This document shows positions 44,823-54,570 of a stretch of DNA of 64,000 nucleotides, one piece after another. The stretch's first letter is position 1, and each line of letters starts with the position of its first letter. This stretch comes from Bacteroides rodentium JCM 16496 (GTDB taxonomy: Bacteria; Bacteroidota; Bacteroidia; Bacteroidales; Bacteroidaceae). The position numbers and the translations under genes were made by a program. The DNA is taken from positions 1 to 64,000 of the forward strand of contig NZ_BAKJ01000006.1 of assembly GCF_000614125.1 (NCBI RefSeq), given 5' to 3'. The notes beneath the pieces were generated by a model. The model ran no database searches. It had not been told where the DNA came from and saw only the letters and a list, made by a program, of their open reading frames with translations.

Positions 44823-45953
44823 TTATTCAATGAACATCAGGTCGCTTATTATGCCGTCCGAAACAAAGATGCCTTCCCGGGTCAGGCGTAGGCGGTCTGC
44901 CTGCATCTCCAGTCTGTGGCTTTGGAGGTAGGGGGCTGCCATCTTCGTGCAATATTGGCGCAACTCTGTGCCGAAGGCTTCTTCCGTATATGTCAGGGAG
45001 ACTCCCCACATGGTACGCAGGGAAGTCATGATGTATTCATTGTAACGGGTCACTTTATCCAGGATTTCTGTTTCCGAGGAACGCTGTCCCTCTTCCATGG
45101 ACTTTATGTATCCTTCCAGAGAAGCTGTGTTCCATTCCCTTGTCTCCGCATTGAAGGAGTGGGCGGAAGGACCGCAGCCCAAATACGGGATGCCTTTCCA
45201 GTAAGCAGTGTTGTGGCGTGAGTACATGCCGGGCTTGCAGAAGTTGGATATTTCATAATGCTCATACCCTGCGGCTCCCAGGGTGTCCATGAGCGCCGAG
45301 AAGAAGCGCACGCTACTCTCTTCATCTACTTCGCTGATACGGTGGTTTTGCAGCATTTCGTAGATGCGGGTGCCTTTTTCGTAAGTCAGATGATAAGCGG
45401 AGATATGCTCTACATCAAGGCCGACGGCTTGTTGCAGGTCGCGTTCCCACCGTTGGTCTGTTTCACCCGGCAGTCCATAGATAAGGTCGATGCTGATATT
45501 CCGGAAGCCGGCTTGGCGGAGGCGGTGTACGGCTGCGATGGCTTGCGCGGCACTGTGCCGGCGGTTCAATAGTTTCAGGGTGGGGTCGTCGAATGTCTGT
45601 ATCCCCATGCTTATGCGGTTGAAGGGGAGGGTGCGCAGCATGGACACATATTCTTCCGTCAGGTCGTCGGGATTGGCCTCGAGGGTGATTTCTTCGGCGT
45701 GTTCTGTTCCATACACCTCTTTGATAGTCCGGAATATTTGCTCGAAATCTTCGTGAGCAAGCTGTGAGGGAGTTCCTCCACCCAAGTAGATGGTCTCTAT
45801 CGGTTCTCCCTTCAGATAGCCCTTGCGGGTTTTCAGTTCAGTGCACAAGGCACGGATGTACTGCTGCTTCAATTCGCTGCGAGTGGTGGAATAGAAATCG
45901 CAATAGATGCAGCGTGTCTTGCAAAAAGGTATATGGATATAGATGCCTGCCAT
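44823..45953 (-). CDS. hemW: HemW-like radical SAM protein (heme chaperone / former coproporphyrinogen III oxidase-like)
   Basis: The 376-residue protein has the radical SAM 4Fe-4S motif CKTRCIYC near residue 11-18 (CxxxCxxC), followed by the usual IETIYLGGGTPS and ANPDDLT. SMGIQTFDDPTLKLLNRRH and DLIYGLPGETDQRW are the HemN/HemW core, and it ends with a small C-terminal HemN_C-type domain. It lacks the long extra N-terminal region with the fourth Cys of true HemN, so HemW, which binds heme and helps to insert it into respiratory enzymes, fits better. The frame is intact. It precedes the ECF sigma gene by 20 nt. Upstream lies MITE-like element B. Confidence 0.9.
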   Translation of the reverse strand: MAGIYIHIPFCKTRCIYCDFYSTTRSELKQQYIRALCTELKTRKGYLKGEPIETIYLGGGTPSQLAHEDFEQIFRTIKEVYGTEHAEEITLEANPDDLTEEYVSMLRTLPFNRISMGIQTFDDPTLKLLNRRHSAAQAIAAVHRLRQAGFRNISIDLIYGLPGETDQRWERDLQQAVGLDVEHISAYHLTYEKGTRIYEMLQNHRISEVDEESSVRFFSALMDTLGAAGYEHYEISNFCKPGMYSRHNTAYWKGIPYLGCGPSAHSFNAETREWNTASLEGYIKSMEEGQRSSETEILDKVTRYNEYIMTSLRTMWGVSLTYTEEAFGTELRQYCTKMAAPYLQSHRLEMQADRLRLTREGIFVSDGIISDLMFIE

Positions 45954-46022
45954 GGTATGCTTCTGGATATTTGTTGCAAAAATAGTCTTTTGGCAGGAGA
46001 ATACGCCGGTTTTCAGGACATT

Positions 46023-46147
46023 TATAGTAGAACAGAAATGATTTGCGAAAAAAAAAGCGAATAGAGAGAGTATCTTACTTCCCCTCCCCGGAGGAGGAGA
46101 AGTAAGTTACTCCGTATTTTTTCGCAAACCAATTCTGTTCGACTATA
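46023..46147. mobile_element. MITE-like element B (125 bp, no ORF)
   Basis: Ends are TATAGTAGAACAGAAATGA (46023 on) and, reverse-complemented, TATAGTCGAACAGAATTGG (46147 back), each running into TTTGCGAAAAAA; 26 of 29 terminal positions agree between the two ends. The centre carries CCCCTCC-CCGGAGGAGG. The whole element equals the reverse complement of element A minus A's middle. It lies between hemW and the GH16 gene. Confidence 0.65.
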
Positions 46148-46393
46148 ATGCAATTGCGGGTGTAATTGGTGTATAGGATCTTTTTAGAATATTCCTAATC
46201 CACCCAACCTCTATGCCGGTCGGCTAAAGGCGTGCGTCGTGAAAATTCCAGACAAAGAACACTGTAATCCGGGTGAAAGGTGAAAGAGGTGAAAGATAAA
46301 AACAACAACAAAAAATCAGGCAACTATCCGATGAATTGAACAGATGTATGCACCGGCTTCATTTTATTCTGTTTTTCAGATTCCGTCCTGTCC

Positions 46394-46461
46394 GCTCCTT
46401 GCCAAAACCCTGTCATCTCCCTGTCTATACAGAGGGACCTGGTAGGGAGCTGGTAGGGAGC
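46394..46461. repeat. Long C/T-rich palindromic repeat, copy 3 (worn)
   Basis: GCTCCTTGCC (46394-46403) pairs with GGTAGGGAGC (46441-46450, and again 46452-46461). Inside, TCTCCCTGT and ACAGAGGGA form a short stem. Related to copies 1 and 2. The remaining parts of 45954-46619 hold no gene. Confidence 0.5.
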
Positions 46462-46568
46462 AGATTTGCTTCTGCCGACGGGCTGTTTCGGCACTTGCTT
46501 TTTAATTTATGACTGATAATTCACCTATTTTGAATTATTTGTAGTATATGGAGTTGCTTTTAATGGGA

Positions 46569-46576
46569 TATATTTG
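46569..46576 (+). promoter_or_regulatory. Bacteroides -7 box (TATATTTG) for the GH16 gene
   Basis: An exact TAnnTTTG match lies 44 nt before the GH16 ATG; the -33 box is unclear (GTTG at about 46554). Confidence 0.5.
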
Positions 46577-46619
46577 CAACGATGGAATATTATTTTAAAA
46601 TGTCATAAAAGAGTAACTT

Positions 46620-47504
46620 ATGGTACTGAAACGATTTTATAAAAAACTGCTTGTATCCATACTTTTGGGATGGGGAAGCCCGGTGCTTGTTTCTGCCCAA
46701 GAATGGAAATTGGTGTGGAGTGATGAATTCGATCGGAACGGTCGCCTGGACACAGCCGCCTGGAACTATGAGAATGGCTTTGCCCGTAATGAAGAGGCCC
46801 AGTGGTATCAATCGGACAATGCTTGTTGCAAGGGAGGAAAATTGATTATCGAGGCACGGAAAGAGGAAGGACGCAGAAATCCTTTATACAAGCCGGGTAG
46901 TCAGGATTGGCGTAAAAGACGTGAATTTGTAGAATACACTTCCTCCTCCGTTACAACAGCCGGAAAGAAGGAGTTCTTGTATGGACGCTTTGAAGTCCGT
47001 GCCCGGATTCCGGTAGGTGGCGGTGCATGGCCTGCCATCTGGCTGCTAGGCACTGGAATGGAATGGCCTTCGTGTGGTGAGATTGATGTGATGGAATATT
47101 ATCGCATAAACGGCATTCCCCATATTCTGGCTAATGCTTGTTGGGGAAACGACCGGTCGTATGATGCCGTGTGGAACAGCAGGAAGATTCCTTTTACTCA
47201 CTTTACAGACCGTGACCCGGAGTGGGCGGATAAATTCCATATCTGGCGTATGGATTGGGATGAAACTGCCATTAAACTTTATCTGGACGATGAACTGCTG
47301 AATGAAATCCCGTTGAGTGAAACGGTGAACGGCAGTATCGGCTCCGGTACAAACCCTTTTCGCAGGCCACAATATCTTTTGTTGAATCTTGCTGTCGGAG
47401 GACTCAACGGCGGTATGATTGATGATAAGGAAATGCCAATGAGGTATGAGATTGATTACGTCCGTGTTTATCAGCGGAATTCTTCGGGGGATTCTGCTCT
47501 TTAG
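46620..47504 (+). CDS. GH16 endo-glycanase
   Basis: GH16 enzymes cut internal beta-1,3 or beta-1,4 bonds in glucans or galactans with retention. The 294-residue protein has a signal peptide (ending SPVLVSAQ, about residue 27), the conserved start WKLVWSDEFDRNGRLDTAAWNYE, and the active-site block CGEIDVMEYY with E154 (nucleophile), D156 and E159 (acid/base). The plain ExDxxE pattern with the inserted Met fits the laminarinase-like/GH16_3 side of the family. Related GH16_3 enzymes include endo-beta-1,3-galactanases in arabinogalactan loci (family knowledge). The gene opens the plus-strand CAZyme run. The frame is intact. Confidence 0.9.
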   Translation: MVLKRFYKKLLVSILLGWGSPVLVSAQEWKLVWSDEFDRNGRLDTAAWNYENGFARNEEAQWYQSDNACCKGGKLIIEARKEEGRRNPLYKPGSQDWRKRREFVEYTSSSVTTAGKKEFLYGRFEVRARIPVGGGAWPAIWLLGTGMEWPSCGEIDVMEYYRINGIPHILANACWGNDRSYDAVWNSRKIPFTHFTDRDPEWADKFHIWRMDWDETAIKLYLDDELLNEIPLSETVNGSIGSGTNPFRRPQYLLLNLAVGGLNGGMIDDKEMPMRYEIDYVRVYQRNSSGDSAL

Positions 47505-47571
47505 AGTATCTAATGACCGATATTTACCCCTTTTTGAAACAATAGTGCCCCCGAAATTACCGGGAATAGAG

Positions 47572-47579
47572 TAATTTTG
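47572..47579 (+). promoter_or_regulatory. Bacteroides -7 box (TAATTTTG) for the DUF2264 gene
   Basis: An exact TAnnTTTG match lies 31 nt before the ATG at 47610. It suggests that the DUF2264-BNR_4-GH105 genes form their own transcript. Confidence 0.5.
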
Positions 47580-47609
47580 CAGTATTGAAAAACAAACTTA
47601 AATAATATC

Positions 47610-48863
47610 ATGAGAAAAAGTAACTACTTATGGCTGCTGCTGGTGGCAGTTTTATTGCTGCCCGCTCAGGAAATGGCTGCCAAGAAGAAAAAAGAGAAGG
47701 AAGTGACAGACCGCGAACTTTGGGCCGGGGTGTTGTATCAAATGGCTGCTCCGGTACTGAGCAATATGAGTGAAGGGAAGCTCCAGGAAAATATGCAGGT
47801 GGAGCTTAGCCCCACTTGGGATGGACGCGACAAACGGGTGACTTATATGGAATGCTTCGGCCGTCTGATGGCGGGGTTGGCGCCCTGGCTCTCTTTGCCG
47901 GACGATGACACTGCCGAAGGCAAGCAGCGCAGGCAGCTCCGCGAGTGGGCATTGAAAAGTTATGCGCAGGCGGTAGACCCTGAAAGCCTGGATTACCTGC
48001 TTTGGCGGAAAGAGGGGCAGCCGCTGGTCGATGCCGCTTATGTTGCTGAAAGTTTCCTGCGAGGATACGATGCTTTGTGGGTGCCTCTGGATAGTTTGAC
48101 TAAACGGCGTTATATTGAAGAGTTCACCCAGTTGCGCCGTGTGGACCCTCCTTATACCAACTGGCTGCTGTTCTCGTCTACGGTAGAATGCTTTCTGCGC
48201 AAGGCAGGTGCCAAGAGTGATGCTTACCGTATTGTCTCCGCTCTGCGCAAGGTGGAAGAGTGGTATGTAGGTGACGGCTTCTATAGCGACGGACCGGGAT
48301 TTGCCTTTGACTATTACAACAGCTTCGTGCTCCATCCCATGTATGTGGAGTGTCTGGAAGTCTTTACGAACAGTGGAAAAAATAAGATATGGAATGCGCC
48401 GGATTGCAATTTCCAGCGTGCCCAGAAGCGCATGCAGCGTTTCGGCATGATTCTGGAACGTTTCATCTCTCCCGAGGGGGCCTTCCCCGTATTCGGGCGT
48501 TCCATTACCTACCGCACCGGTACCCTCCAGCCATTGGCTTTGTTGGCATGGCGTGGATGGTTGCCCAAGGAATTGTCGAACGGACAGGTACGTGCTGCCA
48601 TGACGGCTGTCATCAACCGTATGTTCGGTGACAACCGGAACTTCAACGAGAAAGGTTTTCTGACATTGGGATTCAATGGTTCCCAGCCTCATATCTCCGA
48701 CTGGTATACTAACAACGGCAGCCTTTACATGGCTTCCCTGGCATTCTTGCCCCTGGGCTTACCCGCCGACCATCCGTTCTGGACAGATGCTCCGCAGGCA
48801 TGGACCTCGAAAAAGGCGTGGGGTGGTGAAGAATTCCCCAAAGACCATGCCTATTATGAGTAA
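47610..48863 (+). CDS. DUF2264 exported protein (possible GH154-type glucuronidase)
   Basis: The 417-residue protein has a signal peptide (YLWLLLVAVLLLPAQEMAAK) and a helix-rich body with YMECFGRLMAGLAPWLSL, YVAESFLRGYDALW and FSDGPGFAFDYYNSFVLHPMY-like blocks. These are the marks of DUF2264, an (alpha/alpha)6-type fold. From memory, some DUF2264 proteins were classed as CAZy family GH154 with beta-glucuronidase activity on arabinogalactan. That fits a neighbour that handles unsaturated uronic acid (GH105), but the activity is an inference. Its stop overlaps the start of the next gene by 8 nt (ATGAGTAA), a sign of translational coupling. The frame is intact. Confidence 0.8.
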   Translation: MRKSNYLWLLLVAVLLLPAQEMAAKKKKEKEVTDRELWAGVLYQMAAPVLSNMSEGKLQENMQVELSPTWDGRDKRVTYMECFGRLMAGLAPWLSLPDDDTAEGKQRRQLREWALKSYAQAVDPESLDYLLWRKEGQPLVDAAYVAESFLRGYDALWVPLDSLTKRRYIEEFTQLRRVDPPYTNWLLFSSTVECFLRKAGAKSDAYRIVSALRKVEEWYVGDGFYSDGPGFAFDYYNSFVLHPMYVECLEVFTNSGKNKIWNAPDCNFQRAQKRMQRFGMILERFISPEGAFPVFGRSITYRTGTLQPLALLAWRGWLPKELSNGQVRAAMTAVINRMFGDNRNFNEKGFLTLGFNGSQPHISDWYTNNGSLYMASLAFLPLGLPADHPFWTDAPQAWTSKKAWGGEEFPKDHAYYE

Positions 48864-50186
48864 GACTGATTCATTTTTTATAGTATTTATATTAATTGTT
48901 TGGGGGATTGGTGGATTTCCGGTGGCACTCTGTGCGCAGGGTGCTGCCGGTGTCCTTCCCGAAATGCATCTGGTGGAAGTGGGGAAAGGATACAGCCAGA
49001 CTTCCGTCAACACCGCCGTATTCCGTAATAATTCGCTGGTGACGCAAGGTGACGAGCAATACATCAGTTACTATGATGCGGAAGGTTCCTGACTCTTGGA
49101 AAACGGAACCTCCATGCCGGACAGTGGACACTGCACCGCACACAGTATAAAGGGAATGTGAAGGATGCCCATAACGTCATCAGCATGATGCTGGACGGTG
49201 ACGGGTATATTCATGTAGCCTTCGACCATCACGGACAGCCCTTGAACTACTGTCGCAGCATTGCACCCCATTCGCTGGAATTGGGTGAGAAGGAGCCCAT
49301 GACGGGCGTGGACGAAGGCAATGTAACCTATCCGGAGTTTTATCTGCTGTCCGGAGGCGACCTGCTGTTTGCATACCGTTCCGGTTCTTCCGGCCGGGGC
49401 AACCTGGTGATGAACCGCTATTCCTTGAAGGAGAAGAAATGGAGCCGTGTGCAGGATGTGCTGATTGATGGCGAGAACAAGCGCAATGCTTACTGGCAGC
49501 TATATGTAGATGAGCTTGGAACCATTCATCTGTCGTGGGTCTGGCGCGAGACTTGGCATGTGGAGACCAACCACGACCTATGCTACGCCCGTTCCTTTGA
49601 CAATGGCGTAACATGGTATAAGGCAAATGGCAAGAAATATGATTTGCCCATCCGTCTGGGTAATGCAGAGTATGCCTGCCGCATTCCTCAGAATTCGGAA
49701 CTGATAAACCAGACCAGCATGAGTGCCGATGCAGGCGGCAATCCGTACATTGCTTCCTATTGGCGCGACCCGGACAGTGACGTCCCGCAATACCGGATTG
49801 TCTGGCATGACGGGCAGATGTGGCACAGCCGCCAGGTATCCGAGCGTACCACTCCGTTTTCTCTGAAAGGTGGAGGCACGAAGATGATTCCGATAGCTCG
49901 TCCGCGTATCGTAGTAGATGGCGGGGAGATATTTTATGTATTCAGGGATGAAGAACGGGGGAGCAAAGTCTCCTTGGCACATGCTACGGATGTGGCAAAC
50001 AGTAAGTGGAGCATCAGCGATTTGACCGATTTCGCTGTCGATGCCTGGGAACCGTCTCACGACACGGAATTATGGAAGAGCAGGAAGCGGCTGCATCTGT
50101 TTGTGCAGCATGCCAAGCAAGGGGACGGAGAGCGGGTTGTGGAGTTTGCACCGCAACCGGTATATGTATTGGAAGTGATAAGATAA
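48856..50186 (+). CDS. BNR_4 beta-propeller protein, possible rhamnosidase or lyase (frame broken)
   Basis: The protein has a signal helix (FFIVFILIVWGIGGFPVALC) and a propeller-like body with DDG/Asp-box-like repeats: ISYYDAEG, IHVAFDHHGQPLNYCRS, TIHLSWVWRETWHVETNHD, YIASYWRDPDSDVPQYRIVW. This is the BNR_4 superfamily. From memory, GH145 (alpha-L-rhamnosidase) and the polysaccharide-lyase families PL24, PL25 and PL27 share this fold. Rha-GlcA cleavage would hand a product to GH105 next door. The frame breaks at 49086-49087, where TTT is read as TT; restored length is 443 residues. It overlaps the DUF2264 gene by 8 nt and precedes GH105 by 17 nt. Active-site residues cannot be named from sequence alone. 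Confidence 0.75.
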
Positions 50187-50203
50187 AAGAACAGTATTAG
50201 TAT

Positions 50204-51330
50204 ATGAAAACGACATGCTTATTTTTATTGGGTTTGGCTTTTTGCTGGGGAGTGTCCTCATGCACCGCCCGGCAACCGAAACCGGAAGAAGTGATTGAGA
50301 TTGTCAATCGGGTGAACAACTATTGGCAGGAGACCCATCCGCAACATGGGCGCTCTTTCTGGGACAATGCCGCCTATCATACGGGAAACATGGAGGTGTT
50401 CTTCCTGACCGGCAATCCGGAATGCTATGCCTATTCCGAGGCGTGGGCAGAACATAATGAATGGAAAGGCGCGAAGAGCGACAACAAGGAAGAGTGGAAG
50501 TACAGCTATGGGGAGAGTGATGACTATGTGCTTTTCGGTGATTACCAGATTTGTTTCCAGACTTATGCGGATTTGTATGCCGTGAAGCCGGATTCCGGGA
50601 AGATAGCCCGTGCACGCGAAGTGATGGAATACCAGATGAGTACGGACAAGGACGATTATTGGTGGTGGGCGGACGGACTTTACATGGTAATGCCCGTTAT
50701 GACAAAGATGTACAAGCTGACCGGCAATCCGTTATATCTGGAGAAACTGCATGAATACTGGACCTATGCCAACAGCATCATGTACGATGCGGAGGAAGGC
50801 CTATACTATCGCGACGGCAAATATATTTATCCAAAACATAAAAGTGTGAATGGTAAGAAAGACTTCTGGGCGCGTGGCGACGGTTGGGTGCTGGCTGCCT
50901 TGGCAAAGGTACTGAAAGACCTGCCCGAAACAGACCAATACCGCCAGGAGTACATAGACCGCTTCCAGACGATGGCCAAATCCGTGGCTGCCTGCCAGCA
51001 GCCGGAAGGCTACTGGACACGCAGCATGCTCGACCCTGAGCATGCTCCCGGTCCTGAAACCAGCGGTACTGCTTTCTTTACCTATGGTCTGTTGTGGGGG
51101 ATGAACAATGGCTTGCTGGACAAGGCTGCTTATCGCCCCGTAGTGATGAAGGCGTGGAATTATCTGACTACTGTAGCCTTGCAGCCCGATGGCCGCATAG
51201 GGTATGTACAGCCGATTGGCGAGAAAGCCATTCCCGGACAAGTGGTAGATGCCAACTCTACTGCCAACTTTGGGTAGGGGCATTTCTACTGGCAGCTTGT
51301 GAGATGGTGCGTTTTTTGAATGCCGACTGA
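50204..51330 (+). CDS. GH105 unsaturated uronyl hydrolase (frame broken at the end)
   Basis: GH105 enzymes remove the 4,5-unsaturated uronic acid left by a polysaccharide lyase. The 375-residue protein has a lipoprotein-like signal (FCWGVSSCTARQ) and the (alpha/alpha)6 fold marks: YGESDDYVLFGDYQICFQTYAD, DDYWWWADGLYMVMPVMTK (likely catalytic Asp) and DFWARGDGWVLAALAKVL. The C-terminus is out of frame because GGGG is read as GGG at 51272-51274; restored, the end reads NSTANFGVGAFLLAACEMVR and stops at 51330. It implies that a lyase acts in the same pathway, possibly the upstream BNR_4 protein. A terminator hairpin follows. Confidence 0.87.
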
Positions 51331-51345
51331 TTGGAGAGATTAAAT

Positions 51346-51375
51346 AAGTGTATATGTTACACAACATATACACTT
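51346..51375 (+). terminator. Intrinsic terminator after the GH105 gene
   Basis: AAGTGTATATGTT (51346-51358) and AACATATACACTT (51363-51375) pair perfectly around ACAC and are followed by TCTTTGTATT. It separates the DUF2264-BNR_4-GH105 transcript from the next promoter. Confidence 0.7.
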
Positions 51376-51377
51376 TC

Positions 51378-51409
51378 TTTGTATTATAATGTATATAGTG
51401 TTAATTTTA
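51378..51409 (+). promoter_or_regulatory. Bacteroides promoter (TTTG ... TAATTTTA) for the GH43-GH97 genes
   Basis: TTTG (51378-51381) and TAATTTTA (51402-51409, seven of eight TAnnTTTG positions) are 20 nt apart, close to the spacing of known Bacteroides promoters. It lies 31 nt before the ATG at 51441. Confidence 0.5.
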
Positions 51410-51440
51410 CACCAGTTAAAAGGTTTAATATAAAAAGATT

Positions 51441-52505
51441 ATGATTGTACGGATGAAAAATACTTTCCGAATGGTTTTGGCGGCAATGTTATTGTCGTTG
51501 TTTGCACTTCCGGGATATTCCTGGCAAAAATCCTTTCCCGAAAAAGATTATGTAGCTTATTTGTTCACTTATTTCACCGGGAATAGTGGCGATGAAGAAG
51601 CTGTGCGCTATGCTGTAAGCATGGACGGTTATACCTATTGGGCATTGAATGATAATGAACCGGTAATCGACTCGAAAGTCATCAGCTCCACCGGGGGAGT
51701 CCGCGACCCGCATATCCTCCGTTGCGAGGATGGCAAGACTTTCTATATGGTAGTGACAGATATGGTTTCGGCCAATGGATGGAGTTCCAACCGTGCCATG
51801 GTTTTGCTGAAATCTACCGACTTGGTCAACTGGTCCCACTCCATTATCAATATACAGAAACGTTATTCCGGTCAGGAGGATTTGAAGCGTGTATGGGCTC
51901 CGCAGACTATCTACGACCCGGAGGCGGGAAAGTACATGGTGTATTGGTCCATGCTGCATGGCGATGGAGCCGATGTCATATATTATGCTTATGCCAATGC
52001 GGAGTTTACAGATTTGGAGGGAGAGCCCAAGCCATTGTTTCTGCCGGAGAACGGGAAATCGTGCATCGATGGAGACATTGTCTATAAAGATGGTGTTTTC
52101 CACCTTTTCTATAAGACGGAAGGGCATGGAAACGGCATAAAGGTGGCCACCACCCGTTCTCTGACCTCCGGGGAATGGACGGAAGAGCCCGATTACAAGC
52201 AACAGACTAAGGAAGCCGTAGAGGGTGCGGGCACTTTCAAGCTGATAGGGCAGGATAAATATATCCTGATGTACGACGTCTATATGAAAGGAAGCTATCA
52301 GTTTACGGAAACCACTGACTTGAAGAATTTTAAGGTAATAGACAGCGAGGTGAAGATGAACTTCCATCCCCGCCATGGGACCATTATTCCCATTACCCGC
52401 AATGAGCTGTTGCGCATTACCGATGAATGGGGCAAGCCGGCAGAGCTGGGCGCATTGTCCAATAATTCCGTATTGCCGGGTTCCCATGCCGTCCCTTTGA
52501 TTTAA
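51441..52505 (+). CDS. GH43-family exo-glycosidase
   Basis: The 354-residue protein has a signal peptide (MVLAAMLLSLFALPGYSWQ) and a five-bladed propeller: YLFTYFTGNSGDEEAVRYAVS, GGVRDPHILRCEDGKTFYMV (first catalytic Asp), RVWAPQTIYDPEAGKYMVYW, SCIDGDIVYKDGVFHLFYKT (second Asp) and AVEGAGTFKLIGQDKYIL (general-acid Glu). This is the GH43/GH117-like clan F fold. Relatives act as arabinofuranosidases, xylosidases or exo-beta-1,3-galactanases; the subfamily cannot be named by eye. The ATG at 51453 is an equal start choice. The next gene follows after 25 nt. The frame is intact. Confidence 0.82.
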   Translation: MIVRMKNTFRMVLAAMLLSLFALPGYSWQKSFPEKDYVAYLFTYFTGNSGDEEAVRYAVSMDGYTYWALNDNEPVIDSKVISSTGGVRDPHILRCEDGKTFYMVVTDMVSANGWSSNRAMVLLKSTDLVNWSHSIINIQKRYSGQEDLKRVWAPQTIYDPEAGKYMVYWSMLHGDGADVIYYAYANAEFTDLEGEPKPLFLPENGKSCIDGDIVYKDGVFHLFYKTEGHGNGIKVATTRSLTSGEWTEEPDYKQQTKEAVEGAGTFKLIGQDKYILMYDVYMKGSYQFTETTDLKNFKVIDSEVKMNFHPRHGTIIPITRNELLRITDEWGKPAELGALSNNSVLPGSHAVPLI

Positions 52506-52530
52506 TGATGTAACATAATAATTTAATACC

Positions 52531-54476
52531 ATGAAGAATAGATTGAAATTACTGGTTTGGTTGTTTGCCCTCTCAGGTCCGCTGGCAGCACAGAGTGTAT
52601 CTGTCAATGGTCCGGATGGAAAATTGCAGCTTACGGTATCCTGCCCGTCAGCCAATGGCGAAGTGTCTTACGCAGTCACCTACAATGGAAAGCAAATGCT
52701 GGAATCTTCTCCCCTGGGGATGGAGACAAATGTGGGTGATTTCTATAGAGGATTGCAGTTGAAGGAACATAAAGTCACAGCTCTCGATACGGTTTATGAA
52801 CAATCCCGAATCAAAGCTTCGCGCATCCATTACCGGGCAAACGAATTGCTTTGTTCATTCGTCAACGGTGAGGGGAAGAATGTGCAGATAACTTTCCGTG
52901 TCAGCAACAATGATGTGGCCTTCCGTTACACCCTGCCGAGGGAGCAGGGAAAAGGAAGCGTCACGGTGAACAGCGAACGGACCGGCTTCCGCTTCCCGTC
53001 GCAGACCACCACTTTCCTTTGTCCGCAGAGCGACGCCATGATAGGGTGGAAGCGTACCAAACCCAGTTACGAAGAAGAATATAAGGCAGATGCCCCGATG
53101 AATGAGCGTTCGGGCTATGGACACGGATATACATTTCCCTGCTTGTTCAAGGTGGGGGATGACGGCTGGGTACTGCTCAGTGAAACCGGAGTGGACAGCC
53201 GTTATTGTGGCTCGCGTTTGAGCGATTGGGACAACGGCGTGTATCGCATTGCTTTCCCCATGCCGGAAGAGAATAACGGTAACGGAACGGTATCGCCTGC
53301 CTTTTCCCTGCCGGGCTCCACGCCGTGGCGTACTGTGACGGTGGGCGAAACCTTGAAGCCGATTGTGGAAACCACCGTCCCCTGGGATGTAGTGGAACCA
53401 CGCTATACCACCACCCATGATTATAAGCCGGGCCGTGGCACCTGGAGCTGGATTCTCTGGCAGGACGGCAGCATCAACTACGACGACCAGGTGCGCTATG
53501 TTGACTTGGCGGCTGCCATGGGATACGAATATGTATTGATTGACAACTGGTGGGACAACAACATCGGTCGCGACCGCATGGAACAGTTTATCAAGTATGC
53601 CCGTAGCAAGGGTGTGGAGGTATTCTTGTGGTATAGCTCCAGTGGTTACTGGAACGATATAGAGCAGAGTCCCGTCAACCGGATGGATAACTCCATTGCC
53701 CGCAAGCAGGAGATGCGCTGGTTGCAAAGCCTGGGTGTGAAGGGTATTAAGGTAGACTTTTTCGGCGGTGACAAGCAGGAGACCCTGCGTTTGTACGAGG
53801 AGATTCTGAGCGATGCCGACGACCACGGTCTGATGGTTATTTTCCACGGCTGTACCTTGCCTCGCGGCTGGGAACGGATGTATCCCAATTATGTAGGCAG
53901 CGAGGCGGTGCTGGCTTCCGAGAATCTGGTTTTCGACCAGCACTTCTGTGACAACGAGGCGTTCAATGCCACGCTGCACCCTTTCATCCGCAATGCTGTG
54001 GGATGCATGGAGTTTGGCGGTGTGTTCCTGAACAAGCGTCTGAACCGCGGCAACGATGGCGGAACTATTCGCCGCACCACGGACATCTTTCAGCTGGCAA
54101 CGGCAGTGCTGTTCCAAAATCCTATCCAGAACTTCGCCTTGGCACCTAATAACCTGACGGATGCTCCGCAAATCTGTCTCGACTTTATGAAACAAGTGTC
54201 CACTACTTGGGACGAGACCCGTTTTATTGACGGCTATCCGGGGAGATATATTGTTCTTGCCCGCCGTCATGGAAACACGTGTACATAGCCGCTGCCAATG
54301 CAACGGCGGAACCGTTGAAACTGAAGCTTGACCTTCCTATGCTGGCAGGACAAGAGGTGTCTCTGTATAGTGATGACAAGAAGATGCAGCCCCAATTAAA
54401 GCTACAGAAAATAAAGACTGACGGCTCTCTGCAACTCACGGTTCAGCCGCATGGAGGGGCGGTAATCGTGAAGTGA
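52531..54476 (+). CDS. GH97 alpha-glycosidase (frame broken near the end)
   Basis: GH97 enzymes need Ca2+ and remove alpha-linked glucose or galactose in the periplasm. The protein has a signal peptide (LKLLVWLFALSGPLAAQ), the N-terminal super-sandwich (VSVNGPDGKLQLTVSC), and the catalytic barrel with GYEYVLIDNWWD, GVKGIKVDFFGGDKQE and FHGCTLPRGWERMYPNYVGS. The Asp in KVDFF is the site of the nucleophile in retaining alpha-galactosidase members, so alpha-galactosidase is more likely than SusB-like alpha-glucosidase. Near the end GG is read as G at 54281; restored, it continues NTWYIAAANATAEPLKLKLD to 54476 (648 residues). It follows GH43 by 25 nt. Confidence 0.9.
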
Positions 54477-54570
54477 GCAAATTCGATGGCAGGCAGTATG
54501 CTTTGTAGAAATATATTACCAAAAGCGTGCTTGTTTGTAAACACTTGATTATCAAGGTGTATATAAAAGG

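Noticed and set aside
44240..44830. Second minus-strand frame over the sigma gene (196 codons)
   Set aside because: It overlaps the ECF sigma frame, which has clear region 2 and 4 motifs; the other frame is Arg/Gly-rich noise.
48856..50186. Sialidase (GH33)
   Set aside because: The Asp-box-like repeats are loose and the Arg triad/FRIP start of sialidases is not visible; BNR_4 fits better.
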